Assembly: GCA_947445775.1 (NCBI GenBank)
Contig: CANFEB010000024.1
Span: 1 to 41,017 of the forward strand
Length of the DNA: 41,017 nt
Direction: 5' to 3'
From: Oligoflexales bacterium
Lineage (GTDB): Bacteria > Bdellovibrionota_B > Oligoflexia > Oligoflexales > RGVZ01
Shown: positions 32,477 to 41,017 of the stretch, piece after piece
How the letters are laid out: the number at the start of each line of letters is the position of its first letter
How positions within the stretch are numbered: position 1 is the first letter of the stretch
Notes under the pieces: model-generated
What the model saw: only the letters and a program-made list of their open reading frames with translations
Database searches by the model: none
What the model was told of the DNA's origin: nothing
Translations under genes and position numbers: made by a program

Positions 32477-35400
32477 TCACGGAAAGGAAAACCGGAACTT
32501 CAAGTCAGCACCCGTATCTGCTGGAATCGTACTCTGAGCCTCCACGGTCGATGAATTCTGTTTTTGGCGCTCAACACCAATACCGAGTGTTATATTGTCA
32601 GAGAGCGAGACTTCACTGGACAACTTCATGGATTGCTCCTGATCAACTCGCAGAACAACATCTAGTTCTTTGCCAAGATTCAGTGGCAGATTAACTCGCA
32701 ACAATGGTTTTCCATCTGGCGATGCATACGTGTCGAAGTATACTTCCTTCACAACCTTCTGACCGGACATGTCGAAAAGTTTCTCGATCGGTTGATCGAG
32801 TTGCCCCCAAATGAACCCGAGGGCCTCGGTGGCAGCCACGTTCTGCGTTTCACCTAATGCCTGCTGCTCCTCCGGAAGTGATCCTCGCCCCAACAGAACA
32901 AGGATATCCACTTTACTAATCGCCGTGCCATTTTGACGGGTCGGAGGATCAATTGAAAAATCAACCCGCGGATTTGATGCCCGCCCTGACATGTTGATAT
33001 ACACACGATAGTTTTGAACTTCGCTCACAGCCGTAATTTCAATTGTCGGATCGACACGCAACGGGTCATCGAATGAAATGATGCCCCGCGAGATTGAAAA
33101 GTCACGCTTGTACACGAACTTGCCGCGCACAATGCCAATCTGACCAAGAACCGACGGCTGTTGATCTGATCCGCCAACTTGCAAATTGGTGCTCAGCACC
33201 GCCTGGATCAAACGATTGTTAACAGTGATCGTCTGGTCAGCCCTGATCGATAGATCGAATTGAACCAACGGATCTGATGCAACCGAGGGTATTGAAATCG
33301 CCTGTTTACGAATAGAGTTCAAAATCTCAGCGCCGAGATCGACTTCCCTAGTCGAGCGGGCCCGCGTTACCTGAAGGTCGCCTGATACCTTATATGGACG
33401 GCCCTTTCCGCTCAAAGAAACATTTCCACTGACATTAGACTCAAAGCTTTTAAGAAAGGCTATGGGATACACCACCGCGGCATCTTCAAGGCGTACATCC
33501 AGACTGGATTCCGTCTGATCATCGGATTCACTCAAGACTAAAGTCCCCCCGCCATCGATGCGCCCGTTCCCCTTTGCCGCAGTGAATGACTCTACCTGGA
33601 TTAGACCGTCGCTCACGATGGCCTTCAACCGAATATTGCGCATTGGTGGGCGGAAATCAGCCAGGCCAATTGAAACCGGCTCCCACGACCCAGCGGTAAA
33701 TGGATTTGCCCGAACGTCATTTATTTCAAAGGCGTAGGAAGGATCTTCCACCTTGCCTGAAATCTGACCCTTGAATGAAAGTTTTCCCGCGGCACTCTCA
33801 AACTGGGGAACTAAATCCCGCAATAAACTAAGATCGACGGTGCCGTCCATTCCAAGATTCATCCGCTGCGGCAATCGATTTCCCTCATTCAAAGTGGCCC
33901 GAATCTTCGCTTGGCGCGAAGCAATCACAAATTCCTTCGATCCAGAGGATTGCAGGCTGCCTCCAGAGAAAATTGCTTCAAACGGCGCTTCTGACTTAAA
34001 ATCCACAGTGTGCTGTTCACCCATCGTCTCGCGTAGGATTCGTCCATTCACTGCGCTAATCGCAAGCTTTCCGTTGGACCGCCAGAATTCCTCAAAATTT
34101 CCCTTCATATTCCAATCGCCATTTAAATAAATAAAGTTGCGCGGATCGGTAGCAAACCACGGAGTGGCGAGGAATCGCAAATCCATTCGCTTGGCTGTGA
34201 AAAACCACTCAAATGGTATACCAGGCTTGCTAACGTCAACCGTCATCCGCCCCTCGAGGGCATTACCACCCTGATTCAAAATCAGGTCAAACCGTTGATC
34301 AGAGACAACGCCCTTCACCCTGACCGGAGCCACTGCACTCCCAAGGAGCCTTGGACGCATCACAGAAACATCAAACGCACCCTCGAGATTGCTGATCGTT
34401 CCCCCAAGCTTAACTTCTCCCGAGAGAAATCCCGCAATGCCAAGCCGTTGAAACATCTCCTCCAGATATGGCGCACGAGACAGGTGGTCGGCGGCTGACG
34501 CCAAATTAGACACGGAGTAAACCTTGGCATCAAGCTCCAGTTTATCTCGCCCGAAAATTCCCGGACCCCGTATCCTTGGTTGGTTTTTCAATAGCTCGCG
34601 CACATGTTTCAGGCGCGCGTCGACCGCCATATCCCCCTTGAGCAGGCTTATCTCGGAGACACGCCATCCCTCGCGATTCGAAAAAACCTTAACGGCCCCG
34701 TGATCAAGAAGGCGCTTGCCCTGGTAATTGAAATCCGTCACTGCGACCGTTGCATCAACGTCCCACCACAACGGATCCTCCAGCAATCCCTTGACCCTTC
34801 CTTGGATGGATTCAATTCCAAATGATATCGGGACATGCACCTTGACGGTCCGGAGAAACCCCTCGATGAACGAGGGCGCAACGTTGGTCGCTTGAAGGCG
34901 CGAATCAAGCAACATATTACGGCCGACATCGAGGGTTCCCTTGTCGAGTAAAATTTCCGTGCCCTCTTCTGGAATTGAACGTAGCCCCTCCCAACTGACA
35001 ATCTTGCCATCGACGGACCAGTTGGAAGTCAGCCGCCCAAGCTTCATCTTGTCTACTTCTAGAGCAGCGAAATTCAGGTCCCCCGAAATCAAAACCCTGT
35101 CGTATGGTCCATGAATCCGGGCCGTCAATGATCCAGTTCCACGCATAGGAACCTGAGCAAAATACTCGCCAATCCGAGCATCTGCCCGCCTAGCCTCGAT
35201 GAGTAGATTAATTCCAGAGCGGTCGTCAAAAGAAATGGGCCCGGACAAATTTAACGATGTCTCTGTTGCTGAACTCCGGCAAATTCCGACCGTGCCATCG
35301 AATATAAGACGATCCCCGTTGATGTCCAGGCGCAGCCCAAGTTCACAGGCCGGACTGACTGAGAACGCCGAATGGTCATACGGTGTTGCGGGCAGCGTGA

Positions 35401-36715
35401 TGTTTTTAGCTGCCACCGTTGCCGCAATTTTCATTTTGAAAGGCGACGAGGTGCCCGAGAGTTCCAGATCGGGCGCTGTCATGTCCATATCAAAGGCGTC
35501 GAAGTTCGTATTGAAGACATCAAGAAGTTTTCCCAGCGGCAGTTCATCAGGCTGAACTTGGAAGGAGTAAAAGCCAGGCTCGCTAAACTGAAGAAAGCCT
35601 TTTCCGGTTCCGTAGTTTTTGTCGCCGATGATCAACCGGATATCGTCGAATCCAATCTTGTCAGCATTGATATCCAAACGACTCTTGAAATTGTGCAGTT
35701 TAAATCCGCCAAATTTGGCGCCCGAGGACGTCGTGTCCGCGACAACTGAAAACTTCGGTTCCTCTTTTGATTTGCCAATTGGAATGCCAAACTTGGCACG
35801 CACAGTTGCCTTGGCCGGACCCATTGTGTCCGGAATATCCAAGATCGAACCCACCAAGGCAATATCTCCGGACACCTCTAAGTCTGCCTCGCCAGAAATT
35901 TCGCGCAGGTCCAGATTTGGCAACAATTGGTCAAACCTGATCCTTACAGTTCCACCTCCACTGAGCCCGGCACTTTCCATTTTGGCAATTTTTATGTCGA
36001 CAGCGTTGGTGTTGTATGTCGCATCGGCGACCATTCGCGCCCCCGCCAAGTAGTTGGTGCCACCTGCGCGTAATGCAACATCAGCCGCCGAAATAGACAG
36101 ATCAACGCTGTCCCAAGCCTGCACAGTCAATGCGAGGTCAATGCTTTCACCGCGAAACAAAAATGACTTCGGTGCCAACGGCACTGGGCGCATCTCACCA
36201 AGCTGAAACAATGAAACATAAGCGTTGCGAAGAATAATCTTCCTAATCGGTACTGGAAAGCTTGGCGGCCATGAGACCGATTCGGAGGTTGCTGCAGATT
36301 TCGCTGGTTTGACGAGATTGACTAGCCCACCAATATCATCAATATCAAGGCGCGTGTTATTTGCCTCAAAAGAAGCCAGCTGAGGTTCTCCGATCAGCAG
36401 CGACCAGATCGACAGCGTTGCACGGATATGGGCGGCGTCCAGAATTCTCTGGTTGGTCGCTGATTGGTCGCCGCGCGAGACGTCGGTTCGCCTGACCTCT
36501 AGCCCATATAAATCCACTGCTGGCGGAAAAAGTTGCACGCGCATCACGCGGTAGTCAATCGAGATATGAGTGGACTCACGCAAGAGTTTGTCCACCGTGT
36601 TTCGCACCAATCGATGGCTGTAGGGATTATCAAAAACAAGATTAAGCAGGTACATCGCAGCCATAATCATGACTACGAAGATTAGCAATTTCTGCTGTCG
36701 CCTGCTTACCGCCAC
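32477..36715 (-). CDS. tamB: TamB-family (DUF490/AsmA-like) envelope protein
   Basis: 1412 residues: an N-terminal membrane anchor (about 9-27, LIFVVMIMAAMYLLNLVF), a long repetitive beta-rich region of AsmA/TamB type with short alternating strands, and the C-terminal DUF490 domain (VDILVLLGRGSLP, AATEALGFIWGQ, then the final barrel-docking strands ending FRFSFP). TamB bridges inner and outer membranes and works with an Omp85 partner; current evidence in E. coli links it to phospholipid transport. The partner tamA lies 19 bp downstream. Start GTG 36715 follows GGAG at 11 nt. Confidence 0.9.
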   Translation of the reverse strand: MAVSRRQQKLLIFVVMIMAAMYLLNLVFDNPYSHRLVRNTVDKLLRESTHISIDYRVMRVQLFPPAVDLYGLEVRRTDVSRGDQSATNQRILDAAHIRATLSIWSLLIGEPQLASFEANNTRLDIDDIGGLVNLVKPAKSAATSESVSWPPSFPVPIRKIILRNAYVSLFQLGEMRPVPLAPKSFLFRGESIDLALTVQAWDSVDLSISAADVALRAGGTNYLAGARMVADATYNTNAVDIKIAKMESAGLSGGGTVRIRFDQLLPNLDLREISGEADLEVSGDIALVGSILDIPDTMGPAKATVRAKFGIPIGKSKEEPKFSVVADTTSSGAKFGGFKLHNFKSRLDINADKIGFDDIRLIIGDKNYGTGKGFLQFSEPGFYSFQVQPDELPLGKLLDVFNTNFDAFDMDMTAPDLELSGTSSPFKMKIAATVAAKNITLPATPYDHSAFSVSPACELGLRLDINGDRLIFDGTVGICRSSATETSLNLSGPISFDDRSGINLLIEARRADARIGEYFAQVPMRGTGSLTARIHGPYDRVLISGDLNFAALEVDKMKLGRLTSNWSVDGKIVSWEGLRSIPEEGTEILLDKGTLDVGRNMLLDSRLQATNVAPSFIEGFLRTVKVHVPISFGIESIQGRVKGLLEDPLWWDVDATVAVTDFNYQGKRLLDHGAVKVFSNREGWRVSEISLLKGDMAVDARLKHVRELLKNQPRIRGPGIFGRDKLELDAKVYSVSNLASAADHLSRAPYLEEMFQRLGIAGFLSGEVKLGGTISNLEGAFDVSVMRPRLLGSAVAPVRVKGVVSDQRFDLILNQGGNALEGRMTVDVSKPGIPFEWFFTAKRMDLRFLATPWFATDPRNFIYLNGDWNMKGNFEEFWRSNGKLAISAVNGRILRETMGEQHTVDFKSEAPFEAIFSGGSLQSSGSKEFVIASRQAKIRATLNEGNRLPQRMNLGMDGTVDLSLLRDLVPQFESAAGKLSFKGQISGKVEDPSYAFEINDVRANPFTAGSWEPVSIGLADFRPPMRNIRLKAIVSDGLIQVESFTAAKGNGRIDGGGTLVLSESDDQTESSLDVRLEDAAVVYPIAFLKSFESNVSGNVSLSGKGRPYKVSGDLQVTRARSTREVDLGAEILNSIRKQAISIPSVASDPLVQFDLSIRADQTITVNNRLIQAVLSTNLQVGGSDQQPSVLGQIGIVRGKFVYKRDFSISRGIISFDDPLRVDPTIEITAVSEVQNYRVYINMSGRASNPRVDFSIDPPTRQNGTAISKVDILVLLGRGSLPEEQQALGETQNVAATEALGFIWGQLDQPIEKLFDMSGQKVVKEVYFDTYASPDGKPLLRVNLPLNLGKELDVVLRVDQEQSMKLSSEVSLSDNITLGIGVERQKQNSSTVEAQSTIPADTGADLKFRFSFP

Positions 36716-36733
36716 TGCTTCATTGTCTCCTGT

Positions 36734-37744
36734 TCAGATAGGTTTCAAAAGATCTAATAGGCGTGGATTTTCTTGCTTTTCATGGGCAATGCGCGTCTCT
36801 GTGCCTTCGCCCGCAGCATCCGCGGGCGATGCCCCGCCCCGCCCAAGGGCTGCCGAAGCAATCTCAACATGGGATTCAGTTACCTGGCGTGATCCTGATA
36901 AAAATGCCTCGATCATTGCACCTTCAGCAATACGCCCAAGTCTGGCTAAATTATGTGAAGAGGCTGCAATCGCTCGCTGAATTGCCGACCTTGAAAAGAT
37001 ATTTCGAGCGACGGACTCCTCACATCCGGCTATGACCAGCCGGTTTTCGATCCACGTGGCTTGATCGGAATTGGATGGAGACGGTAGTGCAACTTTAATC
37101 GCACGCGCCTCAAGGGCCCGCGGCCATGACGACGTGAGTCGATCAATGCCATCCTCATTGCCGAACAAAAAAAACTGGATCACACCATCTACGATCTCAC
37201 CTTGGCGCACGACGGCTAGCATGTAGGCCGCCCAAGGTTCTCCCGACAAATAGGCGGAGTTGTCAAAAATCACAGCCAGACGTTTCTGTGAATTCCTCAG
37301 GGAATCAAACACTGGCGCCAGAGCAATCATCTGTTCGCGCAAAGATCCTGCAAGACGTTCTGGATTTGGCGCGGGGACCCCCAACTGACCAACACCAAAT
37401 GCCGCAATCCGCGACGACAAGGCAGCCGGATCTGCTCCGGCAGCGCCAGGAGCAAGGAGCAATGCATGATGGGAAGTTTCTGGAAGGCTCTCGTATAGCC
37501 ATCTGGCCAACACGGTCGAACCAGCGCCCTCACGACCGGCAATAGTGACAACCGATGCGCCCTCCTGAGCCGCGATGAGAGCACGCGACGCAGCCCCTCG
37601 CTGCCCAGCCAAAAGCAATCCGGCAGGAACATCCACCCGTCCTAGAAATGGCGATTGGCGTACGCCCCAAAAAGCCGCAAATCCAGGGTCCGGCGTGGAA
37701 TCTTTTTTCAAGTCGATTTTCAGATCTGAAGTTGAAGCTGTCAT
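36734..37744 (-). CDS. ExeA/GspA-like ATPase with degenerate Walker A
   Basis: 336 residues when started at ATG 37744, whose ATGA overlaps the stop of the upstream gene. The N-terminus FWGVRQSPFLG and the two-domain layout resemble ExeA-type AAA proteins. The P-loop reads GREGAGST (70-77), so the invariant lysine is Ser76. Walker B is LAVIFDN (156-162), with Asp161. Loss of the lysine suggests weak or no ATP hydrolysis, or an evolved regulator. A C-terminal helical part (about 235-310) fits an AAA lid. Located just upstream of tamB (18 bp); its role in envelope biogenesis is inferred only from the operon. Confidence 0.68.
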   Translation of the reverse strand: MTASTSDLKIDLKKDSTPDPGFAAFWGVRQSPFLGRVDVPAGLLLAGQRGAASRALIAAQEGASVVTIAGREGAGSTVLARWLYESLPETSHHALLLAPGAAGADPAALSSRIAAFGVGQLGVPAPNPERLAGSLREQMIALAPVFDSLRNSQKRLAVIFDNSAYLSGEPWAAYMLAVVRQGEIVDGVIQFFLFGNEDGIDRLTSSWPRALEARAIKVALPSPSNSDQATWIENRLVIAGCEESVARNIFSRSAIQRAIAASSHNLARLGRIAEGAMIEAFLSGSRQVTESHVEIASAALGRGGASPADAAGEGTETRIAHEKQENPRLLDLLKPI

Positions 37745-38703
37745 TTTGATTCTATCCAAGCCGACTTCAAGGCATGGAAACGACCAGCTTGACCACCAAG
37801 AAGTTTCTCGGCCTGATCGAGGCGTCCTAATGAACAATAAAGTTTTGCCAGAGAAAAACTCGTTTGTTCCGGCATGTACCGAACTTGCATCAAACGCCCG
37901 AGAACGGTGATGGCGTCTTCCATCTCCCCCAATAACAGATGCAATTGAGCTAAAAAGGCGTTCCCAAGGGAGAACCTTGGTGCCACTGAGGACGCGCTTT
38001 GCATCAAACGCCGCGCCAGTACGGTCATGGAAAGATCTGTGTACAAACTGGCGAGGATTAAAAATGCGACGATATTGTTTGGATGGCTTCGCGCGTGTTT
38101 CAGCAACTCCGCTTCAGTCAGCTTGAATGCATCACGAGAGATCTTTCCAACGTCATTTGCCGCAGCGCCCCCCAAGTGAGAAAGGGCACGGGCATGAGCA
38201 ACACGATGAACGTAACCCATGTTTTTGCTGAGTTCAGCTAACCCTGCCAGGACTATGGCATTCGCGCCCGGGCCATCCGAAGCCAATTGCCGCGCGCACT
38301 CCGCCGATGCACGACATTCTGGAGAACTCGCCCGTTTTGTCAAACCCATAAATGCCTGAATCACAGCCATGCGTGAGAGCGGCTTGACGATCGAATGAAA
38401 ACTAAAATGAGTCGCGAAAACAGCCTCATCCTCGGCGCGGTCTTTGTCCAAGAGAACCATCATCGTTGCCAGGTGAAGTATTGGATTGCGCAATTCGCGC
38501 AACACATGCAGCGCTACAGGGGATTGGTGAGTGTCTTCTAGGATGATTGCCGAATATTTTCCGGTGGCAAAGCCCTGCAGGGCAGCGCCCAGGGAATCAA
38601 TCGGCGTGGTGACGCGCCAGCCTTGGGTGGAAACAATCTGGGCAATTAGTTGCGCGTGATTGTCACCAACTGCGACGTAGGCAATTTCCCGAATATCCGC
38701 CAT
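37741..38703 (-). CDS. Degenerate receiver domain fused to TPR repeats
   Basis: 320 residues from ATG 38703; the open frame extends upstream to 38829, but that part has no domain and would run over the divergent promoter. Residues 1-120 follow a response-regulator fold: YVAVGDN, YSAIILEDTH and SIVKPLS (the conserved Lys-Pro, Lys107). At the phosphoacceptor place stands Glu56 followed by Asp57, so phosphorylation is doubtful. Residues 190-310 are TPR-like helix pairs (NIVAFLILASLYTDL, LGNAFLAQLHLLLGEMEDAI, TSFSLAKLYCSLGRLDQAEK). Likely a protein-interaction hub that no longer needs a kinase. First gene of the tam operon. Confidence 0.7.
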   Translation of the reverse strand: MADIREIAYVAVGDNHAQLIAQIVSTQGWRVTTPIDSLGAALQGFATGKYSAIILEDTHQSPVALHVLRELRNPILHLATMMVLLDKDRAEDEAVFATHFSFHSIVKPLSRMAVIQAFMGLTKRASSPECRASAECARQLASDGPGANAIVLAGLAELSKNMGYVHRVAHARALSHLGGAAANDVGKISRDAFKLTEAELLKHARSHPNNIVAFLILASLYTDLSMTVLARRLMQSASSVAPRFSLGNAFLAQLHLLLGEMEDAITVLGRLMQVRYMPEQTSFSLAKLYCSLGRLDQAEKLLGGQAGRFHALKSAWIESK

Positions 38704-38783
38704 GATTTCAGACCCGCCAGAAACAGTGGAATTTATTAATATTTTAGCATATTCAGGCGGACATCCGGGAGGCGCAGGGAGCG

Positions 38784-39437
38784 ATGCAAAAGCAGAAACA
38801 TTTGTGCGAAAATCAATCCGCCATTCCACGGATCATATTGGGCAGTTCGTCGCCACGCAGGCGGGAACTTTTGGGCTACATTGTGACCCACGAGGCTCAT
38901 TCGCCAGATGTCGAAGAAAAACCAAAATCTGGTGAAAATCCGGGTGATTATACCCTGCGTAATGCCCAAGAAAAGGCCGCTGCGACGGTTTCAGCCTGTT
39001 CAGGGGCCGGTCACCAGGCAAAAAATGCCGGGCGTGGGATCGTCATTGCCTGCGACACCATTGTCGTCCTGGACGGGCAAATTCTGGAAAAACCGGTCGA
39101 TTCCGCAGATGCCAGACGCATGTTGGCCCAACTGTCGGGGCGGACCCACACGGTGATCTCAGGGGTTTGCATTGTCGAAACGAAAGACATGAAACCGTTG
39201 CGGGACAAGACTTTCAAGGTCGAAACCCAGGTTTCAATCAAGGTTCTGGCACCAGCCGAAATCACCGCCTACGTCGCCACAGGCGAACCCATGGACAAGG
39301 CTGGCAGTTATGGAGCCCAAGGCATTGGGGCTTACATGATCGCCCAGATCCAGGGCTCGTACAGCAACGTTGTTGGCCTCCCACTGACTGAGCTCGTTCA
39401 AGCCCTACGCGACGAGTTCGACGTTCACCTTTGGTGA
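38784..39437 (+). CDS. maf: Maf family nucleotide pyrophosphatase
   Basis: 217 residues. Motifs: IILGSSSPRRRELL (17-30), CDTIVVLDGQILEKP, TVISGVCI, and GEPMDKAGSYGAQGIGAYMI then GSYSNVVGLPL at the C-terminus: complete Maf/YhdE signature. Maf proteins hydrolyse dTTP, UTP or modified nucleotides and were first named for septum inhibition on overexpression. An extension of about 25 residues in the middle (around the GAGHQAKNAGRG segment) makes it slightly longer than usual. ATG 38784 is divergent from the tam operon, about 80 bp away. Confidence 0.93.
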   Translation: MQKQKHLCENQSAIPRIILGSSSPRRRELLGYIVTHEAHSPDVEEKPKSGENPGDYTLRNAQEKAAATVSACSGAGHQAKNAGRGIVIACDTIVVLDGQILEKPVDSADARRMLAQLSGRTHTVISGVCIVETKDMKPLRDKTFKVETQVSIKVLAPAEITAYVATGEPMDKAGSYGAQGIGAYMIAQIQGSYSNVVGLPLTELVQALRDEFDVHLW

Positions 39438-39459
39438 TTTTTGCACTAAGTTCGCTGAC

Positions 39460-39759
39460 ATGGCCCTGATCTACTTTACATCGGAAGACCTTGAAGTTGA
39501 CGTCGACGAAGGCATAGCCCTGGTCGATGTTGCGACGGAAGTCGACTGCGACATCACATTTGGTTGCAAGTCCGGAAGTTGCGGAACGTGCCGCGTGCGC
39601 GTTCTTTCCGGAATGGACAATCTATCGCCCGCTGCGACCGAGGAAAAAGATTTTCTGCAAGGTTTTGGTGCCCATCCGGAAGAACGCCTCGGCTGCCAAC
39701 TCAAAATCAACGGCGATTGCAAGATTCGTTATGTCGGCCTCGACGACTTGGAGGACTGA
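39460..39759 (+). CDS. [2Fe-2S] plant-type ferredoxin
   Basis: 99 residues. The cluster cysteines follow the C-x4-C-x2-C...C pattern: Cys36, Cys41, Cys44 (FGCKSGSCGTC) and Cys79 (LGCQL). The short beta-grasp fold is otherwise standard and acidic, as electron-transfer ferredoxins are. The partner enzyme is unknown. It lies 22 bp after maf and 6 bp before metH. Reduced ferredoxin or flavodoxin is needed to reactivate cobalamin-dependent methionine synthase in other bacteria, so the adjacency to metH may be functional; this is inference. Confidence 0.92.
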   Translation: MALIYFTSEDLEVDVDEGIALVDVATEVDCDITFGCKSGSCGTCRVRVLSGMDNLSPAATEEKDFLQGFGAHPEERLGCQLKINGDCKIRYVGLDDLED

Positions 39760-39765
39760 GGAATC

Positions 39766-41017
39766 TTGTCGAAAACAATTTTAAAATCGAACCGGGGCAA
39801 ACATCCGGGATTTTTTGAGCTAGCCAAACGGCAAATCATGTTCCTTGACGGCGGCATGGGCACTCAACTGCAAGTGCGTGATCCGTCGCCTGACGATTTC
39901 GGTGGAGCGATCTACGAAGGATGCAACGAACTCCTTTGTGCGACGCGACCCAACTGGATTCGTGAAATCCACGCTGCTTATCTGGACGCCGGCGCCGACG
40001 GAATCGAAACCAATACCTTTGGTTCGAACGAAATCGTTTTAGTGGAATACGGAATTCCCGAGCGAACTTATGAGTTGAATGTGACGGCCGCAAAACTTGC
40101 CCGCGAAGTCTGCGACAGCTTTACCTCGCGACCGACCTACGTCATTGGATCGATCGGCCCAGGCACAAAACTGATCACCCTCGGCCACGTCGACTACAAC
40201 ACCATGCTGAAAAGCTACCGCATTCAGGCTCTTGGACTGATCGACGGCGGCTCTGACGTTTTACTTATCGAAACTGCCCAGGACATTCAGCAAATCAAAA
40301 TTGCGATCCGCGCTTGCCGCGAAGCCATGCGCGAAAGAAAACTTGAACTCCCGATCATGGCTCAGGTCACTGTCGAGTTGACGGGAAGCCTCCTTGTCGG
40401 CAGCGACATCCAGTCCGCCTTGGCCACACTGGAAATGTTTCCATTGGCCAGCATCGGCCTTAACTGCGCGACCGGACCCGACGAGATGCGCAACCATTTG
40501 CAGTATCTCAGCGAATCAGCTCCCTTTCTTTTGAGCTGCCTGCCCAATGCGGGACTGCCAGAGAACGTTCGCGGCCAGACGGTTTATCCCCTCGGGCCGG
40601 AATTATTTGCCGACAAGGTCGCAGGCCTGGCACGCAATCACGGCGTGAATATAGTCGGCGGTTGCTGCGGCACCACGCCAGATCACATCAGGGAACTGAG
40701 TAAGGTCCTTTCCGATCGCCAGTTGGGGATTCGTGAGCCGCGCTACGACAACGCCGTATCGTCACTTTACAATGCCCAGAGTCTGGATATTGACGTCCGT
40801 CCGCTATTTGTCGGCGAGCGCACTAACGCTAACGGATCAAGACTATTCCGCGATAAATTAAAAGAAAACGACTACGACGGTCTAGTTCAGATTGCCAAGA
40901 GTCAATTAAAAGAAGGCGCCCACATCCTGGACTGTTGCACGGCTTATGTCTCGCGCAACGAAGTTAAAGACATGCGTGAATTTCTGCAACGAACGGTCAC
41001 CCAAGTCAATATTCCGA
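39766..41017 (+). CDS. metH: Cobalamin-dependent methionine synthase, 5' part (runs off window)
   Basis: 417 codons without a stop up to the window end. The N-terminal homocysteine-methyltransferase domain has FLDGGMGTQLQ (26-36), ETNTFGSN (81-88), and the zinc cysteines Cys234 (GLNCATGP) and Cys300/Cys301 (GGCCGTTPDH). A pterin-binding domain starts near residue 345 (PLFVGERTNANGSRLF). This order is that of MetH, which transfers a methyl group from methyl-tetrahydrofolate via cobalamin to homocysteine. TTG 39766 is taken as start (GAGGA upstream); ATG 39838 would remove 24 residues. The cobalamin and activation domains, if present, are beyond the window. Confidence 0.92.
   Translation, partial: MSKTILKSNRGKHPGFFELAKRQIMFLDGGMGTQLQVRDPSPDDFGGAIYEGCNELLCATRPNWIREIHAAYLDAGADGIETNTFGSNEIVLVEYGIPERTYELNVTAAKLAREVCDSFTSRPTYVIGSIGPGTKLITLGHVDYNTMLKSYRIQALGLIDGGSDVLLIETAQDIQQIKIAIRACREAMRERKLELPIMAQVTVELTGSLLVGSDIQSALATLEMFPLASIGLNCATGPDEMRNHLQYLSESAPFLLSCLPNAGLPENVRGQTVYPLGPELFADKVAGLARNHGVNIVGGCCGTTPDHIRELSKVLSDRQLGIREPRYDNAVSSLYNAQSLDIDVRPLFVGERTNANGSRLFRDKLKENDYDGLVQIAKSQLKEGAHILDCCTAYVSRNEVKDMREFLQRTVTQVNIP

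Noticed and set aside
38704-38829. N-terminal extension of the receiver-TPR gene up to 38829
   Set aside because: It overlaps the divergent maf start and the likely shared promoter, and has no domain; ATG 38703 begins exactly at the receiver fold.
1-41017. tRNA or rRNA genes
   Set aside because: I looked for conserved tRNA arm and rRNA sequence patterns by eye and recognised none; a covariance-model search would be decisive.

Overview
The window looks like a chromosomal segment of a Gram-negative bacterium: there is an Omp85/TamA-TamB pair, a TonB-dependent receptor and several lipoproteins with clear lipoboxes. Family content suggests a Bdellovibrionota or other former-deltaproteobacterial lineage: the HNH-endonuclease relic at the left edge, a fused alpha/beta E1 dehydrogenase, and a crt set of the type seen in xanthorhodopsin-bearing bacteria. 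This placement is inference; no rRNA or tRNA was recognised.

Left part (1-12,180): an HNH endonuclease relic, a DUF3050 protein, a lipoprotein, a YheU-like protein, an xthA / fused E1 dehydrogenase / secreted protein operon, a lipoprotein plus TonB-dependent receptor pair on the minus strand, and an aminotransferase-SdpI pair. Between 12,160 and 12,866 lies a small gene graveyard: a HicB-like relic, a second coding relic, a stop-interrupted minus-strand relic, a terminator and a simple repeat.

Centre (12,867-22,847): the main point of interest is a near-complete light-harvesting cassette. crtE-crtI-crtB make lycopene. crtW (4-ketolase) lies antisense, coupled to a previously unnamed 78-residue membrane ORF. 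cruF-like hydratase, acyltransferase and cruG-like glycosyltransferase genes follow, then one long gene that fuses a CrtY-type lycopene beta-cyclase to a Blh-type beta-carotene 15,15'-dioxygenase. Convergent to it is a xanthorhodopsin-type proton pump with the Asp/Thr/Glu helix C signature, the retinal lysine, and a glycine at the place where xanthorhodopsin opens to bind its keto-carotenoid antenna. Together the genes predict retinal plus a salinixanthin-like keto-glycosyl-acyl carotenoid for the same pump.

Right part: after an AT-rich intergenic region come a DUF1566 lipoprotein and a GIY-YIG relic. An eight-gene minus-strand operon (38,703 down to 24,286) then holds a degenerate receiver-TPR protein, an ExeA-like ATPase without the Walker A lysine, tamB, tamA, a HEAT-repeat protein with a HEPN-like C-terminus, fabG, a fabH-like synthase and an SDR epimerase. 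Divergent from it are maf, a [2Fe-2S] ferredoxin and the 5' part of metH, which runs off the window.
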